Of a DNA stretch of 64,000 bases, positions 35,194-47,434 are shown in pieces. Position 1 is the first letter of the stretch. Each line of letters opens with the position of its first letter. Location: NCBI GenBank assembly GCA_025504975.1, contig JANUWI010000014.1:496001-560000 (forward strand), written 5' to 3'. The notes under the pieces were generated by a model, which saw only the letters and a list, made by a program, of their open reading frames with translations, searched no databases and was not told where the DNA came from. Made by a program: the position numbers and the translations under genes. The DNA comes from Plenodomus lindquistii. Lineage: Eukaryota; Ascomycota; Dothideomycetes; Pleosporales; Leptosphaeriaceae.

Positions 35194-37165
35194 TCACAAT
35201 AAGAATCTGAAGCCGTTCTCTTGTGCCACTCCTGGCACAGCATTGATTGCGCCCTCGACATGCTCGCCTCTGTCCAACTTCTTATTGAGCCGTCTAAGTA
35301 TGATCCTCATGATGACGGTCATGATTATTGCGAGCGCCGCTGTGCCGCAATCAACGCTAAGTGGGACCGTCAGATTTGGCTGCTGACCACTCGGCGGTTG
35401 CGGATACATGTAACTAGCATAGATGCTGCTAGTATTCGATATCGCGTTGATGAATGCCAGAGCGGCCGCTCGTTTCGCTGGTGGTCGTGGCATCGAGTTG
35501 GAGATCCAGGCTGCAAAGTATCAGTGGAGATGAGCTTCACTGAATATGATATTGTACTGACCAAGGGCAACAACGTATCCTGTGTATACTCCCGGGACCA
35601 TCAGCATCATCGCAACATAGCGCGGCGCCGTGGATGTCGTTGCAGCCGCTAGAATAAAAGCCGCGACTCCTACACAGAGAGGAAGTACGATATGAAGGAA
35701 CCGTTCTGTAGCATGTCAGCATTTCGAGTATAGGTATGAGTAGGTAGTTCGTCTGCCCCCTGTCGCGTGAAGCGAGCCAACCACAAGGCTGCTCCATGCG
35801 CATATACAAGTTGCACCCCTACCATTCCCTTCACCCCCACAACGTTTATTTTCGAATGAAAGACTTACCTCCGGTACGATCGGCGTGCCACGCATTGGCA
35901 TAAGTGGTAATTACGGCTAGGACGTAGGGTGGTGCGGTCAACAAAAGCGTCTCGATGTTGTCGTACCCAAGAGTCTTTACCACCTAAAATCGATATCAGC
36001 AACCTCATAACAACAACCAAAGATGGAATTGGGGCTTATACAGTAGGGAAGAAATTAGTGACAGATGCACTAGAAACAATTGAGAGCATCAAGATGGTGA
36101 GGATCCAGGTCTTGATATCCATCAGGGCTTGTTTCAGACCACCAAAGAAGCTCTGGGATTCCGCCGAGGTCCAATCATCCTCTCCGATATCTTCTTGCAG
36201 GCGGTAAACAGCAAGCTGTCTCTCCTCTTCGGTAAGCCAAGAGGTTGTGCGGGGAAAGTTTGGTAGAATGAAGAATGCAGCGAAAGCGATAACGACAGTG
36301 ATGATCCCTTCAAGGATGAACACCCAACGCCACGCTCGTAGTCCCTGTGTGCCGTCCATGTTGCTTGTAATTCCTGCTGTGATTAGACCTCCGAATGCAC
36401 CAGAGATCAATGAGCCACTGTAAAGTACGGCCGTCCGGAGTCCGAGCTCCTTACGTGTATACCATGCCGAAAGGTAGAAGAGACATCCCGGGAAGTACGC
36501 AGCCTCGATGAAGCCCAGGAAGAAGCGGCATACGACCAAACCGGCAAAGTTGTTGACCCCTCCAGTTGCTCCTGAGATGATGCCCCAGACTACCATGCAT
36601 GTTGGGAGGTAAACTGCGGGCTTTCCGGTCTTGGCAATGTACAAATTCGATGGGACCTGCATCAATATGTAACCTACGAAGAGAATTGACACAGTTGTCT
36701 ACATGTTATTAGCAGTTGGCCGTGTTCAAAAAACCGCACGTGACCTGAACGAAAAGCTGCTTCACGTGACTCTAAGGGAAGGCTGACCTGATATTGCACA
36801 CTACTCAGATTCAACTCGTCTTGAAGACCTGCCAACCGCACGGCTGCAATGTTGTTTCGGTCCAGGTCTGGTGTTTGATGGAAATTGTTAGTCAGATCCA
36901 GGCCAATCTCGTCACTCAATCTGGCATACGCACAGTTCATGATGTACATCAAAATAATCATTGGAAGCAGTCGAGTATCGATTTTTCGACGCATCTTAGC
37001 TTCAGCCTCGATGCGTCGCTCGGCTGTCATGGCTGCAACGAGTGGTGGGGCCACAAGCTTGCCATTGGAGGTTCCAGGTCCCGTCTCAATTGTTGCGGGC
37101 GTGATATTGTCATCTGAGAATCGATCCGTTGCCCCCTTCTGATCGAGATCAATAGTAGTCGTCAT
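35194..37165 (-). CDS. MFS anion:cation symporter (Dal5/Tna1-type permease)
   Basis: Six exons on the minus strand: 37165-36934, 36867-36788, 36698-36042, 35983-35869, 35705-35562 and 35510-35194; introns of 66, 89, 58, 163 and 51 bp; 514 aa. Splicing restores family motifs that are broken in the DNA, such as IMNYLDRNNIAAVRLAG over intron 1 and VQYQTTVSILFVGYILMQ over intron 2. Twelve membrane spans are expected; the segment RFFLGFIEAAYFPG and the following YLSAWYTRKELGLR are typical of the allantoate/nicotinate/pantothenate permease group, which imports organic anions with protons at the plasma membrane. The substrate cannot be told from sequence. The N terminus (about 60 residues) is polar and cytosolic. 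The 163 bp intron is unusually long for this window. No catabolic gene adjoins it to hint at a substrate. Confidence 0.92.
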
Positions 37166-38443
37166 TTCGAGCGTAGATTCCTGGTTATTTTACAGATATG
37201 AAAGGTGTTGTGTGGATGGATAAGCGGAAATATGACAAGCACCTGTCAAGCAAAGAGGGCGCACTTAAGACTTTACTTATACGGAGCTTGAAGGATTCGC
37301 CTGCAGGGTTGCCCGCGCCGTGTACGACCCGGCGTCTGGGCATGAGGAGTGGTTCGACAGAATATACCACACTTCTCGGGATTTAAGTCAAAACGTGTCT
37401 AAGTAGCGGAGGTAGGCCGTGGACGGACGAGCCGCGTGATAGATCATCGGCCAACAAAGACTGAGATTGGCAGGGAATTTATCGGGAGCGGAATGACGAT
37501 GCAACGATGTTGTATGATGAAGCCATTTTAGTGGCTGGGAAAAGCATGGGGTGACTTGCGGGGTGAGATTTACCGAGATGTCGCTCATCCCCAGAATGCA
37601 CTCCACAAATCTGGGGTCTAAGTTCATCCAACGTTAATCCCACATGGCGACGACAATGACCACACTGCCACGAGCATCAGCGGTCCATCCACTGTGGGAC
37701 ACTTTGCGATATGAATAAGGTCGCGGCTGTTGTGCGAGTGCACGGACTCAGAACATGGAGAGATCGACAACTGTCAGGTGTCGTTAGATTGAGCCTCCTT
37801 CACCAGCCCACTGCTGCTTCACTAAAGAATAAATCCTACTCGAAGGTTCTAGCTCTCAAGACATATATTACAAGTGCGAAATTTCACGACAAAGAACTCT
37901 TTTGCTAAGCAAGAAGATCAAGGTTTCCAGTACAAAAGCTGGCTCAATTGTGGCTTTCGCCAATACCACGAAACGAGAAGACGCAGTATCTTCCAGTAGA
38001 ACGTGCAATCTCTCCTTTGGAGTGTCGTAGAAGAGATGAAAAAATTCCTTTGTTGGGTTTACGTCTCCAAAACGCGTATGGCCACCGCGTACGTCTCTAC
38101 AGCGGCGAAGTTTTTCAAGCCGAAGCTACATCCTCTCAACATGTAGACCCTTCATACAAATTATTTTGTCTTTCAACTAGCGCTCTATCTGACCATGCAG
38201 GGCGGTCTTGGCATGTCATTGTTTCGTCTGCTAGAGCCGTCCGTTTGCCTCCCTACAGTCCATAGGTATGTTACCTCAGTCAAATGGCAAATTTTCCACG
38301 TCTGCATCAAAGATCGACTTCTTCAACAACGCCAGCAGCCTCCATCAGCCCGCGCGTCACTTCAAAGCAGTGATCGCATTTGTGGAATGCTGTCGCAGAC
38401 ACCGTCTGTGTATCGCGCAAGACCACTGACCAACGGCCCGCTC
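37166..38443. other. divergent intergenic region
   Basis: About 1.3 kb between the MFS and PHD genes, which are transcribed away from each other. The frame of the PHD gene stays open upstream to 38195 but the protein there is unlike the rest and contains splice-like GTATG, so it is treated as leader. No other feature recognised. Confidence 0.4.
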
Positions 38444-41228
38444 ATGGCGCTCCACTACAACGACAGCTCAGACTATGAGTTTGACCTTGATCTAAGAGGC
38501 CGTAAGCATCTTGTGACGACGAACGATCTACGCACTGTATACACTATTGGAGAAGCTCCTCAAACTGCACAATGGACATTTCCAATATCAGGCGCAGGCA
38601 ACGTGACGGCGCTTCGCAAGTCACTTCAGAACCATTTGCCACCTCACCAGATCACCGACGAATATGGGGAAATCAGACCGCTGGTGGAGATCTCGTGCCA
38701 TCATCTTCCAAGTCTTCAGGCGAAGCTTTGGCGTGGAGTTTCTAATGACTATATGGCTACTATGACAGCGCCGACGCCGCCCTGGACCACAAGCGCGGAT
38801 GCGGATATGGCCATGAAGAGCTCAGCGGTATCGGATTTGCCAGCCGGTTGCGACAACACTCCAGTATTGGCGACTCTTTTGGAAGCTATTGCCAGCCGGC
38901 TCAAAGGTAAGCTCGTTGAGGATCCTGAATGGCTCGACTTACTAACGATTATAGATGGCTATGTATTCATTCTTGATTGCAAAGAGAATGCGCAATGCTG
39001 CAACCCAACATGCTATCAGCGAGAAGACGTTCCTCATACGCTGCTACTCACACTAGAGCCATACTTCCACTGGAGCACCTTGACCCTCGCATCTGATCTA
39101 CACATAGCTCAAGGCAAAATAGTGGTATTCCGGCGCAACGGAGAGAAGTCTGACGATCCTCTCTGGACTTTGGCGATAAAGCAATTCAACCCCGCCGACC
39201 GTGTATCATACTGTGTACATTGTCTTCAAGTCGCCATGGATAACAAAGAAGCGGGGTGGGCATCGAATGTTCCAAACATTACCCCCTCTCAATGTGAAGG
39301 TTCACAACATGGATCGCCTTCAACCAGTCATCCCTCTGGACTTGCGTGGAGCGACGTCCATCCGGCTCACAGGCCGACAGAATTCACCTTTACCTCTGAG
39401 AATCATCAGGACGAGGAGGCTGAGGTACACGTGTTGCCGCGTGCATCGAATATCAACACACCAGCAGTAAGTCTTAAGCAACAATTCCCTTACGCCTTGT
39501 AACCAGTATTAATGCCGCCGCATGAAGTCATCACACAGTAATCCACAGCACCAGCTCTCATTCCAGCTTGACGGCACCGAAGACGCTCGCACGCCGACGC
39601 CGCGACGCACCTCGCCACGTTTTCCCAAGACCATCACCCATCAACCGGACGAGAAAGGCATCGGCTTCAAGCCTTGGTCAAACGGCAAGGAGGGTGATCC
39701 CAAGGTAGGCGATCCAACGCCTGGACATTCACACAAACACGACGGCGCATTGACGTTTCGATCGATCACGTTGTCGACCAACGATGCGACTGCGCAGTCA
39801 CCTACCATTGACAGGTCTATCTCGAATCCTGTACAGAAGATCGTATCGAGTTCTTCCGTCAAGCGCAACACCTCTCTTGAGCAACCAAAGACGAGACTCA
39901 CGTCACCTACTGTAACCTCCGAACGCGTTGAGCAGCGTCGTTTCGGCCGAGAACTGGATACAAACATCGTCAGCAGTCTACCAAAAAAGCCTGTATCTAA
40001 GAAGGTAGCGAATTCGGCCAAGATCATGGACCAGGTTCTTCAACTTTCCTCAAATGCACTCGTTGGTACACCTGCTGCACCATCCAACACAAGAACGCAT
40101 CAGACGAAGACAGACACTTCGCCTCATCATCATGTGGAAGCTGCAAATTCCTCGTCTGAACCTAGCGAGACTGGAGAGAGCACAGGATCATCAGACACTC
40201 CGACCAAAACAGCCCCAAGCCTCATTCCAGTAACGGCATTACCACTCAAGCTGATCCCAGAAACAACAACTTCCCGCCAACGCAAAGACGGCGGCCTCAA
40301 GAAGACCACCCCCACCAAGCGCAGCACAACAAAGCAAACTCCCCAAAGCAAACCAGCAAAAAAGGCAATCCCATCGCCCAAAGCCCTACCCGCAGGCACA
40401 GCCCCAGCAAAAAAGCCCCTCCCCACCACAACAAAACCCCAACCCCCATTCGCCCCCGCCTTCGCAAGACGCCCACCCCTCACAGACACCGACATCCCCC
40501 CCAACACCGACCGCGCCACCTACGAAGCGCATCTCCGCTCTGTCCCCTCCCCATTTAGCAAAATCTGCATCTGCAAGCAACCCGCGCGCACCCACGACGT
40601 CGAGATCGCACAATGCGCCAATCCCGCCTGCAACATCCAGTGGTTCCACCGCGGCTGCCTTGACAAAACTGGGAAGCTATGTACGCGCTTTGGAACAATG
40701 GTGTGTATGGTTTGTCGGGGGAAGAAAATCATCAAGGAGATGGCGGATACGGGGGGTTGGAACACGGGGTCGGTGGAGGAAGAGGAGGCTAGGCTTTTGC
40801 TGTTTGGTAAGGGGTTGGTGGATGAGTTGCCAGGGCTTGGAGGTGTGGGTAAGGTGGTTCGCGCGTATGGGATTGGAGGATTGGAGGTGGAGGTGGAGGA
40901 CGTGGTTAAGGGGGTGGATGAGCGGGGGTTGGGTGCGCTAGGGTTGATGGGGTATGCGCAGTCAAGGCCTGGGATGTTTGTTGAGACGTATGTCTATGGA
41001 AAGGCGAATGGGTTGGTTGCGGATGCGGAGTGGGATGAGTTCAACATGATTGGCTCTGACGGCGAGGAGTACGAGGATGAGTATGAGTATGGCGATGAAG
41101 AGGATGACGATGAGGAGGAGTATGGAGATGAAGAAGGAGACAAGGATGATTCTGCCGAGGAGTCTGAAAAGGAAGATCGCCCAGATCCGATGTTTTGGAG
41201 GGGCGCTAAGATCATCCATGCCATGTAG
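38444..41228 (+). CDS. PHD-finger protein with acidic C terminus
   Basis: Modelled as 38444-38906, 38955-39466 and 39549-41228, 884 aa. Intron 1 (48 bp, GTAAGC donor, TTACTAAC branch, TATAG acceptor) is a multiple of three with no stop, so it hides inside an open frame. Intron 2 (82 bp, GTAAGT donor) joins what otherwise look like two genes; the CCACAG acceptor at 39548 keeps frame, another AG 6 bp later also would. The N-terminal part has no known domain. The centre (about 500-640) is basic and rich in Lys, Thr, Ser and Pro. The zinc finger (nt about 40563-40730) runs CIC, then AQCANPACNIQWFHRGC, then MVCMVC, the C4HC3 order of a PHD finger, which reads histone H3 tails. The C terminus has a long Asp/Glu run with Tyr and Gly. 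Probably a nuclear chromatin factor. The start is uncertain: ATGs at 38387 and 38195 are also in frame. Confidence 0.75.
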
Positions 41229-41392
41229 ACATGGTGAGCATGAACTCCTGGGCTACCTCCTCGCAGCATCATGTCGTGGGAGCTCCATGTACTTGTAGGG
41301 TATCATGGCCATAGTTTCTGCAGCGGTCCAACATAATAATAGTATCAAGAAGATGAAACCATGCGTCAGATTTTGATATCGACTGATAATAT

Positions 41393-42500
41393 TCAAACAA
41401 CCACATTGATTTCATTACCACTTACCCAGCCTTCGACGGTAGCTTTCAGAATCTCGCCTAACTTTTTGATAGAACCTTGTGAGAACCACGCCAGATGTGG
41501 GCTCATTGTGATGTTCAAATCTTTGGCGTCGTCGGACAACAGAGGCGTATCTTCCGGTCCACCCACTGGTTCGACCTGGTAAACGTCGGTCGCATAGCCT
41601 GCTATCCGGTTCTCCTTGAGGGCCTCGACCACGGCTGCTTCATCCACTATACCACCTCTAGAAACATTGACCAAAACGGCATACGGATGCATCTTTTCAA
41701 ATTCTGGCCTGGACAAAAGGTTCAAAGTTTGGGGGTTGCGGGGTAGCGAGAGTACGAGGACGGTGGCTTGACGGAGGACATGTTCGAAAGGTACGCGATC
41801 TTGGTCTGTGCTCGCTGATGGCTGCGCGCCGTCTATCGAAGGCGTCACAGAAGACGACTTGCGGGCAGCGATAAGCACGCGCATGCCCAAGGCACGGCCC
41901 ACGGCCGCAATGCGCTTTCCTATATCACGGCGAGCATTATCAGCATCACAGGATCTCGCATCCGGTTTCGGTTCACCTACCCAGTCCACCGTACCCCACG
42001 ACGCCCATGACCTCGTCGGTGCAGGTCAAGGGTGGGCTGCCATCCGGTAGCCGCATGTACCTGTTGACAGTGCCCTTCCCTTTCCATTCACTCGGTTGCG
42101 CCCGCGTTAGGCGGTCCAGCAGGACGGTGCGCCGCCTGGCAGCAAAGTACAGGCTAATGGCATGCTCTGAAACAGCTTCGACATTGGACCCTGGGCTGTT
42201 GGTCACCCGAATACCACGCGCTTTACAGGCGTCCAGGTCGACGGGATCCGTTCCTGTTGCAGACACTGCGACATATTGTAACTTCGGGGTAACGTCGGGA
42301 TGGAGGGTGTCAGCGTCGATCTTTACCGTGGTGGTGATGATGATGGTCGCTGTGCGAATTCGTGCGTGGAGTTCTTCGCGAGTCGATGTCTTTTCGTAAG
42401 TGATCAGTTCGTGTGTCGTCGAGGGAGGAAAGTGGAAGCCGTCGATGGGGAGTGGCTGGTGTTGTTTCTCGAGGGCCACGATTGTGTGATGCATCGTCAT
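41393..42500 (-). CDS. D-isomer-specific 2-hydroxyacid dehydrogenase
   Basis: Two exons, 42500-41981 and 41919-41393, 348 aa; a 61 bp intron falls inside the nucleotide-binding loop, so VGYGGLGKRIA exists only after splicing. The fold is the usual catalytic domain (about 1-110), NAD(P) domain (about 110-310) and return helix. Active-site residues are visible: Arg in VNVSRGGIVDE, Glu in VYQVEP and His in SPHLAWFS. Enzymes of this family reduce 2-oxo acids (glyoxylate, hydroxypyruvate and others) to D-2-hydroxy acids with NAD(P)H. The substrate is not predictable; it resembles the glycerate/glyoxylate reductase group more than formate dehydrogenase. Start at 42500, with a second in-frame ATG two codons later. 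Divergent from the APC-type permease over about 1 kb. Confidence 0.92.
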
Positions 42501-43550
42501 GACGTTGGGCGTACTGCAAGAACGACAAACTGTGTCTTAATCACACAAATGGGAACAGTCGAAGATGTTGCACTTTGTACACTGTAGCGGCTGTAGGAGT
42601 GTTGTTTGCAAGCTCCAACTAAGAGCGTGCGCCATTGCCCATGGACGGTACGCTTTTGCTGCAGAACGCAACTGCCCTTTCCGACCGAGTAGGGCGTGCT
42701 GGGCTTTGCGGAGGAAGGAGCGACAGACCGATGGAAGGGAAACTATACCGCAACACTCCCCTTGTCATGACAAACACAATGACGACCTGGCACAACCCGC
42801 CTGAAACCTCCCGGTCTGTTCTCTTCGCAGCCCATTTGGATCGTCTCAGTGACAATCCTACACAGTCCTCGGGGACACGACTCTGCTCCACCAAATGCCC
42901 TGCATTCATTCCACACGCGACCAGATGCTCGGATCATCGCCGTTCAGTGTCTACCGCAAGCGCTTGAGCCGAAGCGGCGTGCTAACAGACGCCAATCGCC
43001 ACAGCGTCGCCCATGGCCGCTGATTGGCCTCGAGCGCATCATGTGTCAAATTGCGACGAGTCCCCCACGAGATCCCCATGCCAGCTCCATGTCCATGTCG
43101 CATCACTCGCAATGAGGCTCTGCTGTCGCATTATCCAGCCAGGCCCAGGGCACACTGCGGCATTCGAATCTGCTCCTCAGGCCCACCCCTAGAAAAGCTC
43201 GACACCGAAGCGGCACGTAGCGGCCGTGGGTGGAGGTATCGCTGGGTCCCATCGGTGATTTCCTCGGCACTACTCGATAGCCCTATCCGACTTTCTGTAC
43301 ACCTATCAGCAATTGGATCGGCCAAGGACGGAGTGGTCGTCCATTTGAGATTCGCGTGGGAACCACTGCCACACACTTACCCACAAGGCAGCTAGCGCGC
43401 CTGGACCTTGCGCCGACTGACGTCCCTCTGCAGTGCTTCAAATGGCAGCGCTGATCCGCGTCCAAGCAGTTTGCTCTTCACCTTTGTGACCACTTACAAC
43501 ACCCTTACCTCAGAGGCCACTCCAGATCGGACGACACCGCGACAACTACA
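42501..43550. promoter_or_regulatory. divergent promoter region between dehydrogenase and permease
   Basis: About 1.05 kb between two start codons pointing away from each other. Plus and minus frames here are short and unconserved. The last 150 bases before 43551 are C/T- and A/C-rich, as in fungal core promoters. Confidence 0.45.
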
Positions 43551-45511
43551 ATGTCCGACTACCGCTACGGCACGCAGTCAGATGCGTATGCCGCTGAGCA
43601 CGACGTGGTGCCCCCGCACAACGGCGTCGAGAAAGGCACCAAATTGAAGAACACCTTCTCAGGCGATGAGAGCAGTCGCAACGATGCCGACGACTTGCTG
43701 GCAGCCATGGGCTACAAGTCCGAGTTGGTGCGATCCAGATCGACTCTGCAGGTAGCCTTCATGTCCTTCGTCCTGGCTGCGGTGCCTTACGGTCTTGCGA
43801 CCACTCTTTACTACCCCGTCGTTGGCGGCGGCCCGACCTGTATCATTTGGGGCTGGCTCGCTGTTTCTCTAATCATCATGTGCGTGGCTGCATCTCTCGG
43901 CGAGATTACGAGCGTATACCCGACTAGTGGCGGCGTCTACTATCAGACCTTCATGATTTCGCCACCCTCTTACCGGAAAATCGCCTCGTGGATCTGTGGT
44001 TGGTGTTTCGTAGTTGGCAACATTACCATCACTCTTTCCGTCCAGTTCGCTACCGCGCTGTTCCTCGTGGCATGCGTCAATGTCTTCGAAAGCGAACCTG
44101 GTGTAGGCATTCTTGCTGGTGAACCTTATCAAGTTTACCTCATCTTCCTCGGCATCACGCTGCTCTGCAATCTCGTATCTGCCTTTGGCAACAAATGGCT
44201 GCCGTGGCTCGATGTGAGGCCCTCTCAACTGGCTCAAGTTACATTGCTTACTGTTGCTAGACCTTTGCCATCTTCTGGACTTTTGCCGGTGTCCTCGCCA
44301 TTATCATCTGCGTCCTTGCCATCGCGGATAAAGGACGCCGTAGCGCCCACTACGTCTTTACTGAATTCGATCCCTCTAACTCCGGATGGGTCCCTGGATG
44401 GTCATTCATGGTTGGATTGCTACATGCAGCCTATGCGACTTCGTCTACTGGAATGATCGTCTCGTGAGCATGCCCTCCCCCTTGCCAAAGCAACCCTTCG
44501 AAGACTTGCCCTTGCGACCCCCAAAGCAATCTTCTTGTGTAACAGTCCCGTGCAACAATTCCTCTCCCAAGCAACTTGAAATCCGATTGCGACTGTGCCG
44601 TGTCCTAAATCGGTAATGTCACCGCGGAAATTTGTGCATTGGCTGACTGTGGACAGTATGTGCGAAGAAGTACGACAGCCTGCGACACAGGTTCCCAAGG
44701 CTATGGTTGCTACAGTCGTCCTGAACACCATCTGCGGCCTCGTCTTCTTGATCCCGTTGGTCTTTGTCCTCCCCGACCAAGCAACCCTCGCTGCGCTGCT
44801 CTCCGGCCAGCCTGTCCCTGTCATTATCAAGGAGGCTGTCGGTTCTTCTGGTGCTGCGATCGCACTCCTTGTCCCTCTCCTCGTACTCGGACTGCTTTGC
44901 GGTATTGGTTGCACCACCGCTGCTTCCCGCGCTACCTGGGCCTTCTCCCGTGATGGCGCCATTCCTGGATACAAGATGTGGAGGGTCGTTAACGCCAAGC
45001 TCGATGTTCCACTGAACGCCATGATGCTCAGCATGGCGGTTCAGCTCGCCCTCGGTCTTATTTACTTTGGTGCGGCTGCTGCCTTCAACGCCTTTTCTGG
45101 TGTTGGTGTCATCTGCTTGACTGTGAGCTATGCCGTCCCTATTTTGGTCTCCGTTCTGGGCGGCCGTAAGCAGGTCAAGGAGGGTTCATTCCACCTTGGA
45201 CCTTTCGGGCTGTTCTGCAATGTCGTTGCTCTTGGTAAGTTATATCCCGTCGCGTATAGCTCGATGCACTGTGCTCACAACCAACAGCCTGGTCTGCTCT
45301 CGCAACCCCCCTTTTCTGCATGCCCACTTTCAAGGATGTCACTGCTGCCACCATGAACTACGCGTGCGTTGTCTTGGTCGCTGTCGTCGTCATTTCGACC
45401 ATCTGGTACTTCGTCTGGGGTAAGAAGAATTACGAAGGGCCCCCAACACACGAGGATGCTGTCCTAGAGGCTCGGAGGGCTAGCATGATTAGCACACACA
45501 GTAGAAGGTAA
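43551..45511 (+). CDS. amino acid/choline/GABA-type permease (APC superfamily)
   Basis: Four exons, 43551-44213, 44261-44463, 44657-45234 and 45288-45511, 555 aa; introns 47, 193 and 53 bp. The polar N terminus (about 60 residues) leads into about twelve hydrophobic spans. Family marks include SLGEITSVYPTSGGVYYQ near the second span and EEVRQPATQVPKAM, the conserved loop that follows the exon 2-3 junction, typical of the fungal Uga4/Hnm1 group importing GABA, choline or related amines. The short tail after the last span is cytosolic. Intron 2 at 193 bp is the second longest in the window; its GTGAGC donor and GGACAG acceptor are the only pair that restores GMIVSMCEEV. Confidence 0.9.
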
Positions 45512-46306
45512 ACTGCAACGGTGCTCTTCCTGCATCACTAGATGCGTATGTTGCTTGGCAGTGTTTCATCACTATACATAAATTCTTGGAACTACTTGAG
45601 TATCTACGTCTCAAACTATCCTCGTTACAAGTTTGTTCATGCGCGATGAGCAGCAGATCCTGCGGACTAATGGCTACGTGCTGCACTCGTTAGCCAAATT
45701 CGTACCTTACTCTTGAATTTGGAAGACGATGGCCGCATTAAGGTCATTGTCGATAGATGCTTGAACACGTGTTTGGAAGAGTTGTGCACTTGACAAACTT
45801 TTGGTACTGCAAACATTGTACTGAAAACTGATCAGTCATTGGTTGACTTCGGAAAACTCGAACCTTCCAGAGCGTCATCGGCCTTGGCACGTTCGCGCTC
45901 AGCAGCCTCAGCCTCAAACATTCCACTCCAGCACGGCGACACATACTATCGCAACTTTCACGGCAACCAGTTCTCCATCAACGAGAGACGAGTCTCGATG
46001 TGTACATTCACTGTGTGATCATCTAGCACTCTGCGATAGCGTTACACACCCTGACACGACAGACCTTGGACTTTGGTAGCGCCTTGAGCACGTGCCGCAG
46101 TACAATGCAGCTCCATGCAACCACATTCATAAACTTAGTCCTCGCGCATTACGACCACTGAATATTATTCCTAGTCGCTCCCGACTGTTTCTCGAAACCC
46201 CCGTCACTATTAACCCAACACTCCCGCAAAATTACCTTGCTTGTCATCAGCCCACGCCACTCACCTTCCAACATCGCCAAACGTGCTGGTTCCACTAATA
46301 CAAACT
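45512..46306. other. intergenic region
   Basis: Downstream of the permease and upstream of the conserved unknown. The last 350 bases are A/C-rich. No supported gene or RNA. Confidence 0.5.
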
Positions 46307-47146
46307 ATGGATTTCACAAACGACGCCTTCCGCCGAAAAGCGCCACCCTGCAAGGTCTCCAACGATACCATGGCTCATACAAACATGGTGATGGCTTGTA
46401 GATTCGGATGGAGCAGCACCCCGGAAGCCAGCACGACAACAGCAGGGACGTCAGCGCCCTCAATCACTCCGGTGTCGTCCTTCAACAACGTACGAACGAA
46501 ACGGTTTGCACCTTGCCAGGGCCGCCTCTATCACCAGCTTCTCTGTTCTCACCGCATACGCACAGACCTCGTGGAAGATTGCGGCGCAAACTGCGTTGAG
46601 CCCTATAGCGATGTCATCGACATTGCTTTTGCTTGCAATGAGTGCATACAAGCTGAAGCATCCAAGATCTGGGAAGTTCGGGAATCTCAGCACAACTCTT
46701 GCTACCCGCCCATGGACCAAATGACCAAAGAGCAGTACGATCAGTGGTACGCTGAGCATCGACAACTTGAGGCCGAGTTCAGCCGAGATCACAATGTTTA
46801 TCTTATGGAACTCAAGGCGAAGACGCGACCAAGCAACATCTGCTCCGCAATCGAGGCAAGCAAGGAAGAGATGGATTTCGCTACGGAGCTCGATACATTA
46901 TCGCTTTCTATGATGGGTTCCAGCAATCACACGAGCCACCAGGTACAGCTTCCGCCATCGACGCGCAGTCGCACAAGTTTGCCTACCGACGCTTCGGAAC
47001 AACTTCACTGGAACCTCAAGTCTCTCGCACTGGATCGCGGTGCTTGTAGCGTGGAATTCTCAGCCTCCCAAGCCAGCACCGGCATGCCTGCCGTGCAAGG
47101 TGTCGACCCGGATGATGTCTGGAGGAAGCCGCGCGACCGCAGCTGA
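46307..47146 (+). CDS. conserved fungal protein of unknown function, cysteine pairs
   Basis: Single exon, 279 aa from the ATG at 46307; the frame extends to an ATG at 46241 but the added 22 residues look like leader. I do not recognise a named family. A cysteine/histidine-bearing segment (about residues 79-117) reads LLCSHRIRTDLVEDCGANC and then FACNEC, a spacing that could bind one zinc. After it comes a polar helix rich in Gln, Glu and Tyr, and a Ser/Thr-rich C terminus with no hydrophobic span. No signal peptide, so cytosolic or nuclear. Regular codon usage and the absence of stops over 280 codons support a real gene. Confidence 0.65.
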   Translation: MDFTNDAFRRKAPPCKVSNDTMAHTNMVMACRFGWSSTPEASTTTAGTSAPSITPVSSFNNVRTKRFAPCQGRLYHQLLCSHRIRTDLVEDCGANCVEPYSDVIDIAFACNECIQAEASKIWEVRESQHNSCYPPMDQMTKEQYDQWYAEHRQLEAEFSRDHNVYLMELKAKTRPSNICSAIEASKEEMDFATELDTLSLSMMGSSNHTSHQVQLPPSTRSRTSLPTDASEQLHWNLKSLALDRGACSVEFSASQASTGMPAVQGVDPDDVWRKPRDRS

Positions 47147-47434
47147 GGACGTCGCATGTGTACTGCTATATGGATCATAGTGTGAGGAGCACCTTTGTGA
47201 ACAAAGGAGAGAAGCATAAGTGCGTAAGGCTTTTCTAAATTAGCGATTGCATAGGCTTGGAGTTTGAGGGCATGGAAGGGCGCATTGGATCTCTTTCCAG
47301 AACCATTGTATGCATGATAGTTATGTAGGAATCAGGTGTAAAACGTAGCACCTAAACCAATAAGAAGTTCAAAATCCAGGTAGTTGGTCATGATTGTATA
47401 TACATGCCAACACCCTCCATACCAACCACTATAC
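47147..47434. other. short convergent intergenic region
   Basis: Contains the 3' ends of the unknown gene (plus) and the beta-lactamase-like gene (minus). Nothing else recognised. Confidence 0.5.

Noticed and set aside
38195..38443. Upstream in-frame extension of the PHD gene
   Set aside because: Sequence before 38444 is unlike the rest and has splice-like signals; start left uncertain rather than extended.
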